Below, in pieces: positions 25,757-38,180 of a stretch of DNA of 64,000 nt (the first letter of the stretch is position 1; every line of letters starts with the position of its first letter). The DNA lies in contig NC_134513.1 of the NCBI RefSeq assembly GCF_027942865.1, positions 35,085,429 through 35,149,428 on the forward strand, read 5' to 3'. The notes under the pieces are model-generated. The model ran no database searches, was not told where the DNA came from, and saw only the letters and a program-made list of their open reading frames with translations. This DNA comes from Odontesthes bonariensis (lineage: Eukaryota > Chordata > Actinopteri > Atheriniformes > Atherinopsidae). The translations under genes were made by a program, and so were the position numbers.

Positions 25757-26815
25757 AGTCAGTCCTAATCCAAGCAGCCTGACTTTCCTGTAATCTTTTA
25801 AGTGTCCTGATCAACAGTTCTCCAGCTTTCTGCAGCTCTTTCAGAGTTTTTCTTTGGACATTTTCTGCTTTTTCCCTCATTTTCAGAGGAATGTGTTTTT
25901 TCTTTGTTAAGCCACTTAACTCTGACTTATGAACCTTTCAGGCAGGAAAAAGGCTCCTAACTCAAGGGATGAACCAGTGTTGTGTCCACACAGAACAGAC
26001 AACTGAGCAAAGAAGCCATTTTAAACTGGATCTTTAGGCACTTTGTTCCCAGCAGCCTGTCACAGAGACACATCATTTGTTCCCATTTCTTTAGCTGCAT
26101 CTGTGAAAAACAGCAAAGATAACACAGTCTGACAGACAGAAAACAGGATTTCTGCAGCAACAAGGTGATTCCCAAAGAGCTGTTAGCTGAAAACTTGGCA
26201 TATCTCAGCATGGTGTGCAGTGTGTCCTTAAAACATTTGAGGAAACTGGACAAGTGGAGGACAAAAGAAGAAGTGTCAGGCCTAAAGAACTATCTACAAC
26301 AGATGAACAGGATCTGAAAGTGATGTCCTTAAGAAAGAGGAAAAAATCCAGCAAAGACCTGACACAGGAGCTGAGAGATGCATCTGGACCTTCAGCTGAT
26401 CCATCTGCTGTTGGCCCAAGCCTCATCAGAAATGGGCTCCATGGAAGGGTGGCTGTCAAGAAGCCGTTCTTAAGGAAGGGAAACAGGGAGAAAAGGCTGA
26501 GCTGTGCCAAAGGACACAAGAAGTGGGCTGAAAATCAGTGGCAGCAGGTCTGATGGAGGGATGAATCCTCCCCAGAGCCCGGAGCTCAACATTACTGAAG
26601 CAGTGTGGGATCATGTTGGCAGAGAACGGAACAAAAGGCAGCCCACATCCAAAGAAGAGCTTTGGGATGTCCTTCAAGAAGCCTGGAGAACTATTCCTGA
26701 AGACTCCTTAAAGAAAGGACAGAAAGCTCGTCTGAGAGGGTTCAGGCTGTTGGAGGAGAAAGGAGCTCAGAGCAGATATTCACTTTGAAGCTGCCAGAAT
26801 TGTACTGTAGTTTTT
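25757..26815 (+). mobile_element. Tc1-like transposon with an internal deletion
   Basis: The plus strand encodes Tc1 transposase pieces: VLKTFEETGQVEDKRRSVRP with KELSTTDEQDLKVMSLRKRK (helix-turn-helix region), then LIRNGLHGRVAVKKPFLRKG. After QQV near 26550 the frame jumps to NPPQSPELNITEAVWDHVGR, the region of the third catalytic acidic residue. The DDE core around the first two acidic residues is therefore deleted and the copy cannot be autonomous. Terminal repeats were not resolved. Confidence 0.85.
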
Positions 26816-27149
26816 CCTTAGAAAAATAAAGAGTCAGAATGTTTTAAAGATACTTTTGATCAAACAGGAGACTTTATAAACTTTTGATTTTATACATTTT
26901 TGGTTTTTAAGCTGCTGATAATTCTGAGAACAGTTTGTTTCTGAATACTGACTGTACTTTAGGTGAATGAGCTGCTTGAAACAAACTTTTAATCAGGAGT
27001 TCCAACACTGAGAGCAGTGCAATAGTTTTTACGTCCCAGTGAGATCAAATTGAATGTTTGTGTTTTCTGGATGCGATGTCTATCGCTATGTGCATCATAA
27101 ATGTAGTCAAAAGATCCTACAGTGAGAAACTAAAAAATAATTTAGCCTC

Positions 27150-29634
27150 AAATGATCCTGCATCAGTTTGGAAAGGTCTGCAACAGGTCACCAACTACAA
27201 GAGACCATCCCCCCCACCCTGATTATAATCCCAGACTGGCTAATGACCTGAACTACTTTTACTGCAGGTTTGAAAAGCACCCATTATCACACCCATCATG
27301 TGCAATGGGTTTCCCCTCAACACCCAACCCCCTCCCCCCACCTGCATTAACGATTTGTGAGAAGGATGGGCGCAGTCTCTTTCAGAAACAGAAGATCAAG
27401 AAGGCTCCAGAACCTGATGGCGTATCACCCTCTTGTCTGCTTATCCGTGCTGAACAGCTGGCGCCAATCTTCACGCAGATCTTCAACCGGTCCCTGGAAC
27501 TATGTGAAGTGCCTTCTTGCTTCAAAATCCTCAAATCCAAAAAAAAATCCTCCATCTCATGTTTGAATGACTACAGGCCTCTCACTCTCACGTCTGTGGT
27601 CATGAAATCCTTTGAAAGACTGATGCTGTGCCATCTGAAGTTTGCGTACAGGGCAAACATGTCGGCGGATGATGCTGTCAATATGGGACTGCAATTCATC
27701 CTGCAACATTTTGACTCCCCAGGAACGTACGCCAGGATCCTGTTTGTGGACTTCAGCTCGGCGTTCAACACCATCATGCCTGAACTCCTACACCAGAAGC
27801 TCACTCAGTTATCAGTGCCTGCCTCTACCTGTCAGTGGATCATCAGCTTTCTGTCTGACAGGAAGCAGCATGTCAGACTGGGGAGTACCTCATCAAAGAC
27901 CCGGTCCATCAGTACAGGCGCCCCACAGGGGTGTGTCCTCTCCCCACTGCTCTTCTCCCTCTACACAAATGACTGCACCTCAAAGAGCCCATCTGTAAAA
28001 CTCCTGAAGTTAAAATTGGCTTTGTTCTTAGACATTATAAGTGCTGTACTTTTCCACGATACACACGATATATGACCTTAAATGATCCAGGCATAGTGAG
28101 ACAAAACAATTAGCCTGGGAAAGCAGGTGCAATATTCTCACACACACACACAAACACACACACATTGTTTGGCTTATCCAGAGAATATGACGAAGCATGT
28201 TGAACCTACTCATGTCCAATCATACTCGGTCGAGTGTGAGTCCAACCTATGTGAAATAATAAGTCATATAAATATAAAATACACCTGGAAATCAAGGCTC
28301 GGTCTGACGGATTTCCTGCGAGAAGTCTGTCATACTGGGTCCAGCGCTAATATACTTAATTTAAATAAATACTTCAATAAATACTTGAGATTCCTCCGGC
28401 TTGTTCTTGAGCTTCCAATGAAAGAATCGAGCTAACAACACCACTGTCATTGGATTGATCCAGGATGGTGATGAGTCTGACTACAAACAGGAGGTGGAGC
28501 AGCTGGTCCAATGGTGTAGTCAGAACCACCTGGAGCTTAACCCCAAGAAGACTGTGGAGATGAAAATGGACTTTAGGACAAGCCCCCCCAACTCCCCCCA
28601 CTCACCATTCAGAACGACTGTCCAATGTGGATTCCTTTAGGTTCCTGGGATCAACCATCTCACAGGACCTAAAATCTTCTCCCCACATTGACAGTATCCA
28701 GAAAAAGGCCCAGCAGAGGTTATACTTCCTGAGACAGCTAAGGAAGTTTAGTCTGCCTTAGGAGCTGCTGACCACTTTCTACTCAGCGATCATCCAGTCT
28801 GTCATCTGCACCTCCATCACTGTCTGGTTTGGGTCAGCCATCAAACGAGACAGGGCCAAACTGCAACGGACAATTAGGGCTGCAGAGAGGATTATTGGAG
28901 CTGACCTCCCTTCCGTCCAGGACCTGTACCGGTCCAGGGCCAGGAAAAGGGCAGTAAAAATCTCTGCAGACCCCTCACATCCTGGTCACAAACTGTTCAA
29001 CCCCCTCCTCTCTGGCAGACGATACAGGGCACTGTTTGCCAAAACCAGACGACACAAAGACAGCTTCTTCCCCCAAGCAGTCACTGTTGAACACCCAGGA
29101 ATAGCACCCACCCCTACAGCGAACAATGTCAATCAAACTGTTCTGTTCATCTACCTCATCTTCACCTTAAAACTTTGATCTTAGTTACAGTATTGCTATT
29201 AATACATTGTTATTGCACTGAGCTGCCTTGCACTACAGTTATATCTAATCCTTAACTTGCCTATTCTGATTTTGCAATATTGCACTATTCTCACCCTTTT
29301 CAATTGTATTGTATTATTGCATTTAGCTTGTACCTGTTGAGGTTTCCACGACCATGGTACACTGACAGGGACAACAAGAAGGCAGACATTCCCAGCTGCA
29401 CACCCCTCTGGACAATTGCATTCCCACCTATAATGTCTATTTATTGCAAATGTACAAATGTACATACTGTATTTATTATTCTCATACTCAGCCTTATTTT
29501 ACCACCCGTTTTATTAAATTTTATTCTTTTATGTTATTGTTGAGTGTTGTATTTTTGAGAGTGAAGTTTAAACGGAGTCAAATTCCTTGTTTGTGAACTC
29601 AAACATGGCCAACTAAGCTGATTCTGATCCTGAT
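27150..29634 (+). mobile_element. Non-LTR retrotransposon (L2/Rex-like), interrupted
   Basis: Pieces of ORF2 read in order: LNDYRPLTLTSVVMKSFERL, FAYRANMSADDAVNMGLQFI, ILFVDFSSAFNTIMPELLHQ and TGAPQGCVLSPLLFSLYTND. The frame is cut just before the catalytic aspartates and resumes near 28443 with VIGLIQDGDESDYKQEVEQL, then SQDLKSSPHIDS and RLYFLRQLRKF. The 3' end carries the usual AACTAAGCTGATTCTGATCC tail near 29610. Frameshifts are present. Confidence 0.82.
28012..28435. mobile_element. Unclassified insertion inside the LINE
   Basis: About 424 bp unrelated to the LINE separate CTCCTGAAGTT (28001-28011) from CACCACTGTCATTGG (28436 on). About nine bases of LINE are missing, those for the catalytic aspartates. 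It contains a CA microsatellite (28139-28164). The minus strand starts TTGTTAGCTCGATTC; I cannot classify it. Confidence 0.5.
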
Positions 29635-29929
29635 CTATTCACCAGTATTAGGCCAGTCATTCACAAAAAGTTATTTTCTAGGAATTCTTGATGGTATTTA
29701 TCTGTCAAATCAATGCTATAGCTGTAGCTGGCTTTCAGTTATCTTTATTTTGTCTCTTTTTTTCCCTCTAACTGAAATGTGATTCAGAAATTACACCATA
29801 AATGTCAAGACAATCACTGGAAGAGCAAGAATATATTTTCTGCTGGACAGAATTTTGTTGTTTAGTAGTTCGTTTTTTATTGGGTTCAATTAAAAAAAAT
29901 ATTGGTGGTAAAATAAAGCTAAATGGCGT

Positions 29930-30305
29930 TTCTCCATCTGTCCAGCAGATTGTGCTGTAGGACCGTGTTTCATCTTCCTGTCAAGCCATCAGGCCCCCTG
30001 ACAGCTGAGGTGACACTTGGGCTGAATGGGACAAAACCCACCTCCAGATTAATTCTTAAACTAACGTTGGAACCTGCATGTTTTTGTTTATTTTTTTCTA
30101 TTTATTTTTATAAATTATTTATTATTTTATATCTTAAATTCTCTTATTTTTATTCTGTATAGCTTAAAGTATGTACCAACAACACTTCTCAACATTGCCT
30201 GCTGTTGTTATTTCACTATCTTTATACTGTTGCAGCCATGCAAAATTGCATTCTGTATACTTGTATATCTGAATGATAATCAAACCTGTCTATGTCTATG
30301 GTAGA
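29930..30305 (+). mobile_element. Probable LINE 3' end
   Basis: The text GCAGCCATGCAAAATTGCAT then GTATATCTGAATGATAATCA resembles the 3' untranslated tail of teleost LINEs. No coding frame remains. Confidence 0.35.
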
Positions 30306-30349
30306 AATCCACCAGTCAAGCAGACAAGCAAAGTTTCACAGTTACAGAC

Positions 30350-31780
30350 TAATGATCCATCAATGTGAGAGTCAATGAGAGCGCGTTGGTGACGGCATCG
30401 ATGAGTCAGCGCTCCGCTTCTTGATGGTTTGTTCTGGATAATTGTGCGATTGTTTTAGAAATAATTTGGTGTGACTCACCACAGCGGGGTTTGAGCTATT
30501 GATACAAAGAGTTCAACGATTTAACAGCCGACCCACAATGACGCACAAAGCTTCAAAAACACACTGAAAAGTTGTTGGTGAATTCCTTGGAGAAGAAAGC
30601 ATGATTGTAAAACACCTGAGGACGGCTTCTCACCTGCACAGGTCAACACAGAGGAAGCACTGAGGTGAGCTGAGGTGCAAACTACAAAAAATAGAAATCC
30701 AAACCAAATATATGTAAGGCAATGATTAAAAACACATACAGCCATGACAAACTTAAATACAAGTGCTGCACAATAAACACTACAAAACATGCCTTTGATC
30801 TTTGTGTGAAAGAAATAGCTGCACTTTTCTAAAAATGATCAAAATAATCAGATATAATGTCTTGAAACGTTCTTACGACTGAAAATAATGGGCTAGTTGT
30901 TGCACTTTAGATTGCTGTCCTTCAACAATACCAGATCTCCCTCTCGCAGATTTGGTCTCTCAGAATGCCGTTTCCTGCGGCCTTGAAGGGTAGAGAGGTA
31001 CTGATTCTTCCAGCAATGCCAGAAGACATTGGAGAGATGTTGCACCCGTCTCCACTGGCGTTTGTACATGTGACTTTCATCGAAGTCACCAGGGGGAATG
31101 GAGGGAACTCCTACTTTCTGGTTTAAGAGTGTAGCTGGTGTCAGGATGAGGGGAAAGCTTGTGTTTGCGGATACTGGGGTGAGAGGTCGTGAGTTGACAA
31201 TTACCGTAACCTCTGCCAAGAAGGTGGCTAACACTTCATGGGTTAGCTGTCGGGTGTAACGCTCACAAGCATTGAGTCAAGTATCTGTCTTGTCACGCCA
31301 ATCATGCGTTCAACTACCTCCAATGTCTGAAGCACGAGGGGGGTTAAACAACCAAGTGCATCCGTTGTCACTTAAGAAGTCTTGTATTGTCTTGTTGTTG
31401 CAGTGCTTCGAATCAATGCCAAGCTCTCTGCATGCGCCCAAGAAGTTGGTCCCACAGTCAGACCTCAGCTGTTTTACTGGATGGAGAGGAAACACTGGCT
31501 CTGCTTAGGGATCTCTTTCCCTGCCTGAATGCTTGCAAAGACTTCAGGGAAGGCCTCTCGTTGAAGACTACGTATGATGACACCTTTGGCCTTGACGAGA
31601 TCTTCTGGGCAAAGACGTTTGCATTTGTGCCAACCTTGACAAGTGTGCTTGCTGTTTTCTTGCTTGAATGAGCCAGAAAACAGCCTTGATGTAGTTCTTA
31701 CGAGCAATCTCTAGGATGAGAATGACTCTTGGATTCAAGGGAGACTCCATGACCTGAGTGACACAGGTAGTGAGCCGGTT
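30350..31780 (-). mobile_element. BEL/Pao LTR retrotransposon remnant
   Basis: Minus-strand frames encode the integrase: SDCGTNFLGACRELGID and FNPPRASDIGGS (31310-31495), then TFLAEVTVIVNSRPLTPVS and RRVQHLSNVFWHCWKNQYL with REGDLVLLKDSN (30893-31234). A zinc-finger-side stretch lies in 31474-31707. The frames are broken by shifts. The text from 30350 to 30880 may be a decayed 3' LTR. Gag, protease and reverse transcriptase are not seen. Confidence 0.75.
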
Positions 31781-31784
31781 TGGT

Positions 31785-32015
31785 GGTCGACTGGACGACC
31801 ATCTCTCTGCCTGTCCAACCTTCTGTTTAGGGCAGAATCCCAGGTGTGTGACAACATGTCTGACACCTCATCCCGGTTTGCTGTCCTTTGGCCACGTTTT
31901 CTTTTTTCAATGGCCTCCCTGATCCAGTGCTGGAATTTGTTTTCTGTTGTTATGACCTTGGCCCCCTACAGTCCATGATATGACTTTCTCTTTTACAGTG
32001 ATCTGAGATGGCTGA
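31785..32015 (-). mobile_element. Penelope-like (GIY-YIG) retroelement fragment
   Basis: The minus strand reads VITTENKFQHWIREAIEKRK, RGQRTANRDE and LSHTWDSAL, which resembles the region near the end of Penelope-type ORFs next to the GIY-YIG endonuclease. Stops interrupt it. It lies directly beside the BEL/Pao remnant. Confidence 0.4.
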
Positions 32016-33115
32016 TTTTAGATCCACTTATTTTTGCTTCGTTGCACAAGTGTCAGCTTCAGTGTCAGGCCTCTCTGTAATGTGAAAGGGAAACTGAGCG
32101 CGTATCGACAGCTAGCAAACTAATCAAAGTAAACAGTGTTGTAAACTATCTGCAGATTGTAGCTCCATTGTTCACTACACGGTGTAGCTGATCTATCTGC
32201 AGCAGCCTGTGAAATTTGGGCAGGACTTTGGTTCAAAATTACCAAATTAATTGCTAAGTCAAGTCTACGTGGGTGTAGCTTAATCTAATTTCTAGTTTAA
32301 AATATCCTACTTTTACAATTTCAGGGACACCTGATAAAATTCCAGGTTGACTAGTTCTCATCCACGTTTCGCTGCCCGAGTGTTTATTTCAAACGTAATA
32401 TAGTTTACAGTTTCTTCAGTCATTTAAGACTTGAGACTTGACTTGGACTTGGAAAAAATTACTTGTGAACATGTCTGGAGGCGACGGTGCTAACCACAAC
32501 GCCACCAAAAATATGACCACTTAAAAAGACGGATGCAGATTAAACAAATCCCTTAAAACCGATTAATTCCTTTCAGGTAATGAACTCTTCTGAAGTGTTC
32601 ATTCCCAAAACATTAAGCAGTAATGATGTTAAGATGGAATGAAATACTAATGTTGAGCTAAAGGTTGACTTAAGGTTTTTCACTGACACTTCTAATTACC
32701 ACTAAGCTGTATCATGTTGTTTCTGAGAGTCAGATAGTAACTTATGCTCATTTTTAATAGAATAGAATAAATAAATATGAAATATAACGATATAAAATAT
32801 ATATTCATGAGGCAGGGTCGCATTAACTCTAGGGTGCACCCAGCGAGCACCCAATAACCTCTGGCTGCACAGATTATCACTCCCTGTTGGTGTTATGGAA
32901 GACTTTAGATAAAGATTAAAGAATGGAAAAAAATCAAAAGAAAAAGCTCAGGCCCATCACCACGTTGCACCGTCTCCACAAATGTGTGTGCATATTTTTA
33001 TTTGAGTTGTGACCTATAGCATTTGGGTTATGTTTGAGAGATCCTGAGAGATTTTAGTTTATTTTTTGGTTTTAAGCAGAGCCTTATTTCCTGCTAATCC
33101 TGTTTACTCTTTTTA
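32016..33115. other. AT-rich intergenic sequence
   Basis: No gene or repeat family is recognised. Confidence 0.5.
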
Positions 33116-33117
33116 AG

Positions 33118-33430
33118 CCCGTGGTTCTGGTGTAAGTTTGGTTTCCCCTGCCGCTGCCAGCGCTTGTCCTCAGAGGTCCTCGGTTACCTCTATCTTTGCA
33201 GTGATCACCGTGTCAGCACCTGTTCTTTGTTACTCGTCACTCACCTGTGTCCACTCATGTAATCACCCCTCCCAGTACACTGTAAATACCCTTTGCTCTC
33301 CATGCTCTGCTTTGTGTTCTATCTTTTCTGTCTTTTGTTTTTTTTTTGGCCTTCCTGCTCCAGAAGCTCTTTCGGTTTGGTTTTTGAATAAAATCATTCC
33401 ATTCCTTTATGTGGCTGCCTCCCTACTTTT
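33118..33430. repeat. Unclassified dispersed repeat
   Basis: Text such as CTCACCTGTGTCCACTCATG and CCCTGCCGCTGCCAGC, ending near TTTTTGAATAAAATCATTCC, resembles an LTR or LINE-tail repeat of fish. The 166-residue frame at 33138-33638 shows no domain and is probably not a gene. Confidence 0.3.
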
Positions 33431-34334
33431 GTCTACTGTTGGGTTCTCGAGGTCAGACTATGACAACTTGGCTGCATTTGTTGTCTGCTCGATCCTCTAC
33501 AGCTTCTTTTTAGTTACTTTTATGATGAAATTCATTTTTGTTTTTCAGCTGGCTGCCTCCACGGGTGTTATTTGTCCTGATAAGGACAATGTTGTGCGTA
33601 GGAGGGGCTTGCAATCTGTCTACAGCCTCCGGATGTAGTAACTACGCACTAAAAAAGATGATTCATTCAAGTAATTTGAGGTCCCGTCATAGTGAGGTGA
33701 AGACCTCACAGTGTTACAAAAAGAAACTGATGCGTGGGCATGTGGAACAAAAAAGCACTTCCAACATCTTGAAGAGCTCTGGCTGTTTGATCGTATCAAC
33801 ATTTTTATAAACTTGGAGACTTTGGGAAAAAAAATCCCATGATTGGTCTTTTGATATTTGGTATTGTAATTCATCCGTATCATCTATCAGTCAGTGAGCC
33901 TGAATGACAAACAGGCTGCTGTGACTCATCTGGATAAGAAAAGTTTTAAATGAAGACAATACCACCCTGATCCAGGGCTGAGCGGATCATCTCTGTTGCA
34001 GACAGCAGTCGTGGAGTCATTGTTCCACATCATCAGACACTGATCTGAAGACATAACAGACGAGGGATGAGTGAGAGCGTCCTGACCTGTTTTTACACTT
34101 CAGCAGCTTCACCCACTCTTGAAGATTTAGTCATCAGTCTGTCTAAAAATAACCAAGAAGTTGTCATTAATTAAAGTTATTAGAAGCATCTCTAAACCAC
34201 TGCTCAGGAGGGGACACGGGGACAGGAAGTTCATACCACCGCAGGATCAAAGAGTCCTGTCTGTCATGGACTTTCCTTCACAGTCACATGACCCCCACCC
34301 CCAGAACATTTATAAAAGGACACAGATCTTTAAT

Positions 34335-35440
34335 CAAATCAAAATCAAATCAAATCAAACTTTAGTTCTATGGCAATTTTCATACAAACAAGCAGCACAA
34401 AGTGCTTTCCATAATAAAATCAATAATGAAATCAATTCATGCATAAGCTCACACACGACATCACACCGACAGCCACACGGCACACATACATTCATAAAAG
34501 ATAAATATCTAAATTATTGGATGAATAGATCACAGTAAACTAAACTAAACCAACACAAACTAAACTAGTTTTGGTAAAATTATCTCTCTCTTGTCTTCAG
34601 GACCAATAATTAAAACTTCAGTCTTGCCCTGGTTGAGCTGTAAGAAATGATCTAACATCCATGACTTTATATCTGAAATACAGTTTAAAAGAAGGTTAAC
34701 TGGTTCTAGGTCATCAGGAGACACGGCGATGTAAAGCTGTGTATCATCAGCATAGCTGTGAAAACCAACGCCATGTCTCCTGATGACATCCCCAAGTGGC
34801 AACATGTACAGATTAAAAAGCAATGGGCCTAAAAGTGATCATTGCGGAACTCCACACTTGATTTTATGAATTCTCGAGGAGCATGTATCAATACTAATGA
34901 AAAACTGTCGATCTGTGAGATAGGAGTAAAACCATTTAAGAACAGTGCACGAGACACCCACCAGACTTCTAAGTCTGTTTAATAAAATCTGGTGATCTAC
35001 TGGATCAAAAGCTGCACTAAGATCCAGCGGCACCAGGACTGAAAGCTTCTGTGAGTCCATGTTCCACCTGAGATCATTAACAATCTTTAAAAGGGCTGTC
35101 TCTGTACTGTGGTTCTTCCTAAAACCAGACTGATGTTTCTCAAAAATATTGTGTTTGTTTAAAAACTCATTTAATTGGACAAAAACAACTTTTTCTATAA
35201 TTTTACTTAAAAACGGTAAGTTGGATACAGGTCGGTAGTTATCAAGGATCTTGTGATCTAAATTGCTCTTCTTCAGAAATGGCCTCACCACTGCTGTTTC
35301 ACAGGCAGATGGGAAAACACCCGTCTGAAGACAGCAATTCACAATATTTAAAAGCTCACACTCAAAGAAACCATAAAACGTCTTTAAAAGAGATGTGGGA
35401 ATGGGATCTAAAAGGCGGGTTGTTGGGTTTAATCAGTCAT
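34335..35440 (-). mobile_element. 5'-truncated L2-type LINE
   Basis: Minus-strand ORF2 reads FPSACETAVVRPFLKKSNLD, LDNYRPVSNLPFLSKIIEKV, HQSGFRKNHSTETALLKIVN, LDLSAAFDPVDHQILLNRL and KCGVPQ. After a frameshift it continues SLYMLPLGDVIRRHG-like text and SYADDTQLYIAVS (catalytic motif). The 3' end is a short-repeat tail (TTGATTTGATTTGATTTT on the minus strand). The part after the reverse transcriptase is deleted. Confidence 0.85.
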
Positions 35441-35754
35441 ATTACAGCCTCTAAGATTTATCTGCCAATTGACTCCACTTTGAGCAATGCTGAAGTCATT
35501 TTACTCACACTTGAGAAAGTTTTCTTCAAGAAAATGTTTGTACTGTTTCTGATGAGTTGGAAGATAAAAATAGTTTAATGGAAAAAACCTTCCCACTGCT
35601 CTTGTTCAGCTTCACCATTTATCTATTCTATGATAACTGGAAGTGAAGTAGAGTGCCAGACAACTTTAAACATGGTCTTATAGGTCTAATTTGGATCAAA
35701 TTAGGCCTCACTTAGATATTTCAGACTTTTAGGGTGAAATAAATCAACCTCAAC

Positions 35755-36130
35755 CATCATCCATCCATTTTCTATACCCGCTTAATCCGTCGGTCAGGTC
35801 GCGGGGGGCTGGAGCTTATCCCAGCGGTCATTGGGCGAAAGGCAGGGTACACCCTGGACAGGTCGCCGGTCCATCACAGGGCCACACAGAGGCACACAAC
35901 CACACACACGCCCACATGCACTCCTAGGGACAATTTTAGAGACACCAATTAACCTAACATGCATGTTTTTGGACAGTGGGACGAAGCCGGAGTACCCGGA
36001 GAGAACCCACGCATACACGGGGAGAACATGCAGACTCCACACAGATAGAACTAGTCGGGAATTGAACCTGGAACCCTCTTGCTGTGAGGCGACGGTCCTA
36101 CCCACCACACCACCGTGCAGCACCCATCCA
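35755..36130. mobile_element. Rex3/RTE-type LINE 3' region
   Basis: Words GGGGGCTGGAGCTTATCCCA, CCTGGACAGGTCGCCGGTCC, CACCAATTAACCTAACATGC and ACACGGGGAGAACATGCAGA form a highly conserved non-coding segment dispersed in fish genomes. The open frames across it are by-products. Confidence 0.7.
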
Positions 36131-36369
36131 AGTACTAACCAGGCCCGACCGTGCTTGATCAACCTCTTCATCCAGGTCTATTCATGCCCAGATCTGATTG
36201 GCTCACAGTGCAGGTGATTGAGGAGTGGGGTCTACTGTTGGACCATGTTGCTAATTGTGATTGCTATCTAAAGCAGGCTAGCTATGATGTACAGGGATGC
36301 GGTTGCTGTGGCGCCTGTGGTTGGAGAACAAGTGAAGTTGATGTGGACCTGAGCACTTCAGGAAGAAAC

Positions 36370-38180
36370 TGTCTAGCTATATAGTTACTCTAGATGGTAT
36401 TTCCTTGGCTTCGGGTAATATAGTGAGGAACCTTGGAGTTATTTTTCACCAGCGTTTGTCCTCTGACTCACATATAAAACAGGTTTCTAGGACTGCCTTC
36501 TTTCACCTTCGTAATATTGTTAAAATCAGGAACATCTTGTCTCAGAGTGATGCAGAAAAACTGCTCCATACATTTGTTACTTCAAGATTGGACTACTGTA
36601 ATTCTTTATTATTGGGCTGTCCCACATATTCTCTGAAAAGCCTTCAGTTGATCCAAAATGCTGCAGCCAGAGTTCTGATGAGAACTAACAGGAGAGATCA
36701 TATTTTTCCAGTTTTAGCTTCTCTTCATTGGCTCCCTGTTAAATTCAGAATAGAATTTAAGATTCCGAGCTCCATCATATCTTAAAGATCTCATAGTTGG
36801 ATATTTTCCCAACAGAGCACTTTGCTCTCAGACTGCAGGTTTACATGTGGTTCCCAGAGTTTCTAAAAGTAGAATGAGAGGCAGATTCTTCAGTTATCAG
36901 GCCCCTCTCTGTGGAACCAGCTGCCACTTTGGGAGGTAGAGCCTTCAGTTATCAGGCCCCTCTCTGTGGAACCAGCTGCCAGTTTGGGAGGTAGAGCCTT
37001 CAGTTATCAGGCCCCTCTCTGTGGAACCAGCTGCCAGTTTGGGAGGTAGAGCCTTCAGTTATCAGGCCCCTCTCTGTGGAACCAGCTGCCACTTTGGAAG
37101 GTAGAGCCTTCAGTTATCAGGCCCCTCTCTGTGGAACCAGCTGCCAGTTTGGGAGGCAGAGCCTTCAGTTATTAGGCCCCTCTCTGTGGAACCAGCTGCC
37201 AGTTTGGGAGGCAGAGCCTTCAGTTATCAGGCCCCTCTCTGTGGAACCAGCTGCCACTTTGGGAGGCAGAGCCTTCAGTTATCAGGCCCCTCTCTGTGGA
37301 ACCAGCTGCCAGTTTGGGAGGTAGAGCCTTCAGTTATCAGGCCCCTCTCTGTGGAACCAGCTGCCACTTTGGAAGGTAGAGCCTTCAGTTATCAGGCCCC
37401 TCTCTGTGGAACCAGCTGCCAGTTTGGGAGGCAGAGCCTTCAGTTATTAGGCCCCTCTCTGTGGAACCAGCTGCCAGTTTGGGAGGCAGAGCCTTCAGTT
37501 ATCAGGCCCCTCTCTGTGGAACCAGCTGCCACTTTGGGAGGCAGAGCCTTCAGTTATCAGGCCCCTCTCTGTGGAACCAGCTGCCAGTTTGGCTTCAGGA
37601 AGCAGACACCCTCTCTACCTGTAAGACCAGGCTTAAAACTTTCCTTTCTGATAAAGCTTATAGTTAGGGGTGGCTCAGGTGAGCCTGAAACATCCCATAG
37701 TTAAGCTGCTATAGGCCCAGACTGCTGGGGGAGCTCCCATGATGCATCTCTCCTCCCTCTGCTCTCTTTCCTCTCCATGTGCATATGACATCATTGTTGT
37801 CATTAACTTGTGTTTCTCTCTCTCAGCAGGTGTCCCTGGCCTGGTGTTACGCTGCTTGTTGTCCCCTCTTTCCTGTCCTCTCAGCCCCCAGCTGGTCCAG
37901 GCAGGTGGCCGCCTTCCTGGTTCTGGTTCTGATGGAGGTTTCTTCCTGTTAAAAGGGAGTCTTTTCTTCCCACTATCACCTGGTGCACGCATGGGATTGA
38001 ATTGAGAAGAAGTTTCAATGCAATCTTTTGGTTTCCTTAGCTCGGCAACTTTAAATTGGCTTCATATGAACATAACTAAATTGGATTATGATTGTATTAC
38101 AAGGAATTGGATTGTATCTTTGAACTGCCTTAAGAGGAAATTTGTTGTGATTTTTATAAATAAAACTGAAATGAATTAAA
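36370..38180 (+). mobile_element. L2-type LINE 3' half with an amplified internal segment
   Basis: The ORF2 C-terminus reads NLGVIFHQRLSSDSHIKQVS, LLHTFVTSRLDYCNSLLLG and VLASLHWLPVKFRIEFKI. A 55-bp stretch is then repeated 13 times (36881-37592). The frame resumes in CKTRLKTFLSDKAYS. The 3' tail (GGCTCAGGTGAGCCTGAAAC, CTGCTATAGGCCCAGACTGC) is the standard L2 untranslated region. Confidence 0.85.
36881..37592. repeat. 55-bp satellite array, 13 copies, inside an L2 LINE
   Basis: CAGTTATCAGGCCCCTCTCT recurs every 55 bp from 36891 to 37551, with two copies having ATTAGG. Because 55 is not a multiple of 3, the frame rotates, so the repeated peptides seen in two frames are not a protein repeat. 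Variant positions show a higher-order unit: copies 4-8 match copies 9-13, a 275-bp duplication. Confidence 0.92.

Noticed and set aside
33138..33638. 166-residue hydrophobic plus frame
   Set aside because: No domain, low-complexity Ser/Cys-rich text in a probable repeat tail; no splice or start support.
35794..36217. Overlapping frames of about 125 residues on both strands
   Set aside because: They lie in the conserved non-coding Rex3/RTE-type 3' region.
37076..37704. Long frames with repeated FSYQAPLCGTSC peptides
   Set aside because: They are translations of the 55-bp satellite within an L2 LINE. The period is not a multiple of three, so this is not a repeat protein.
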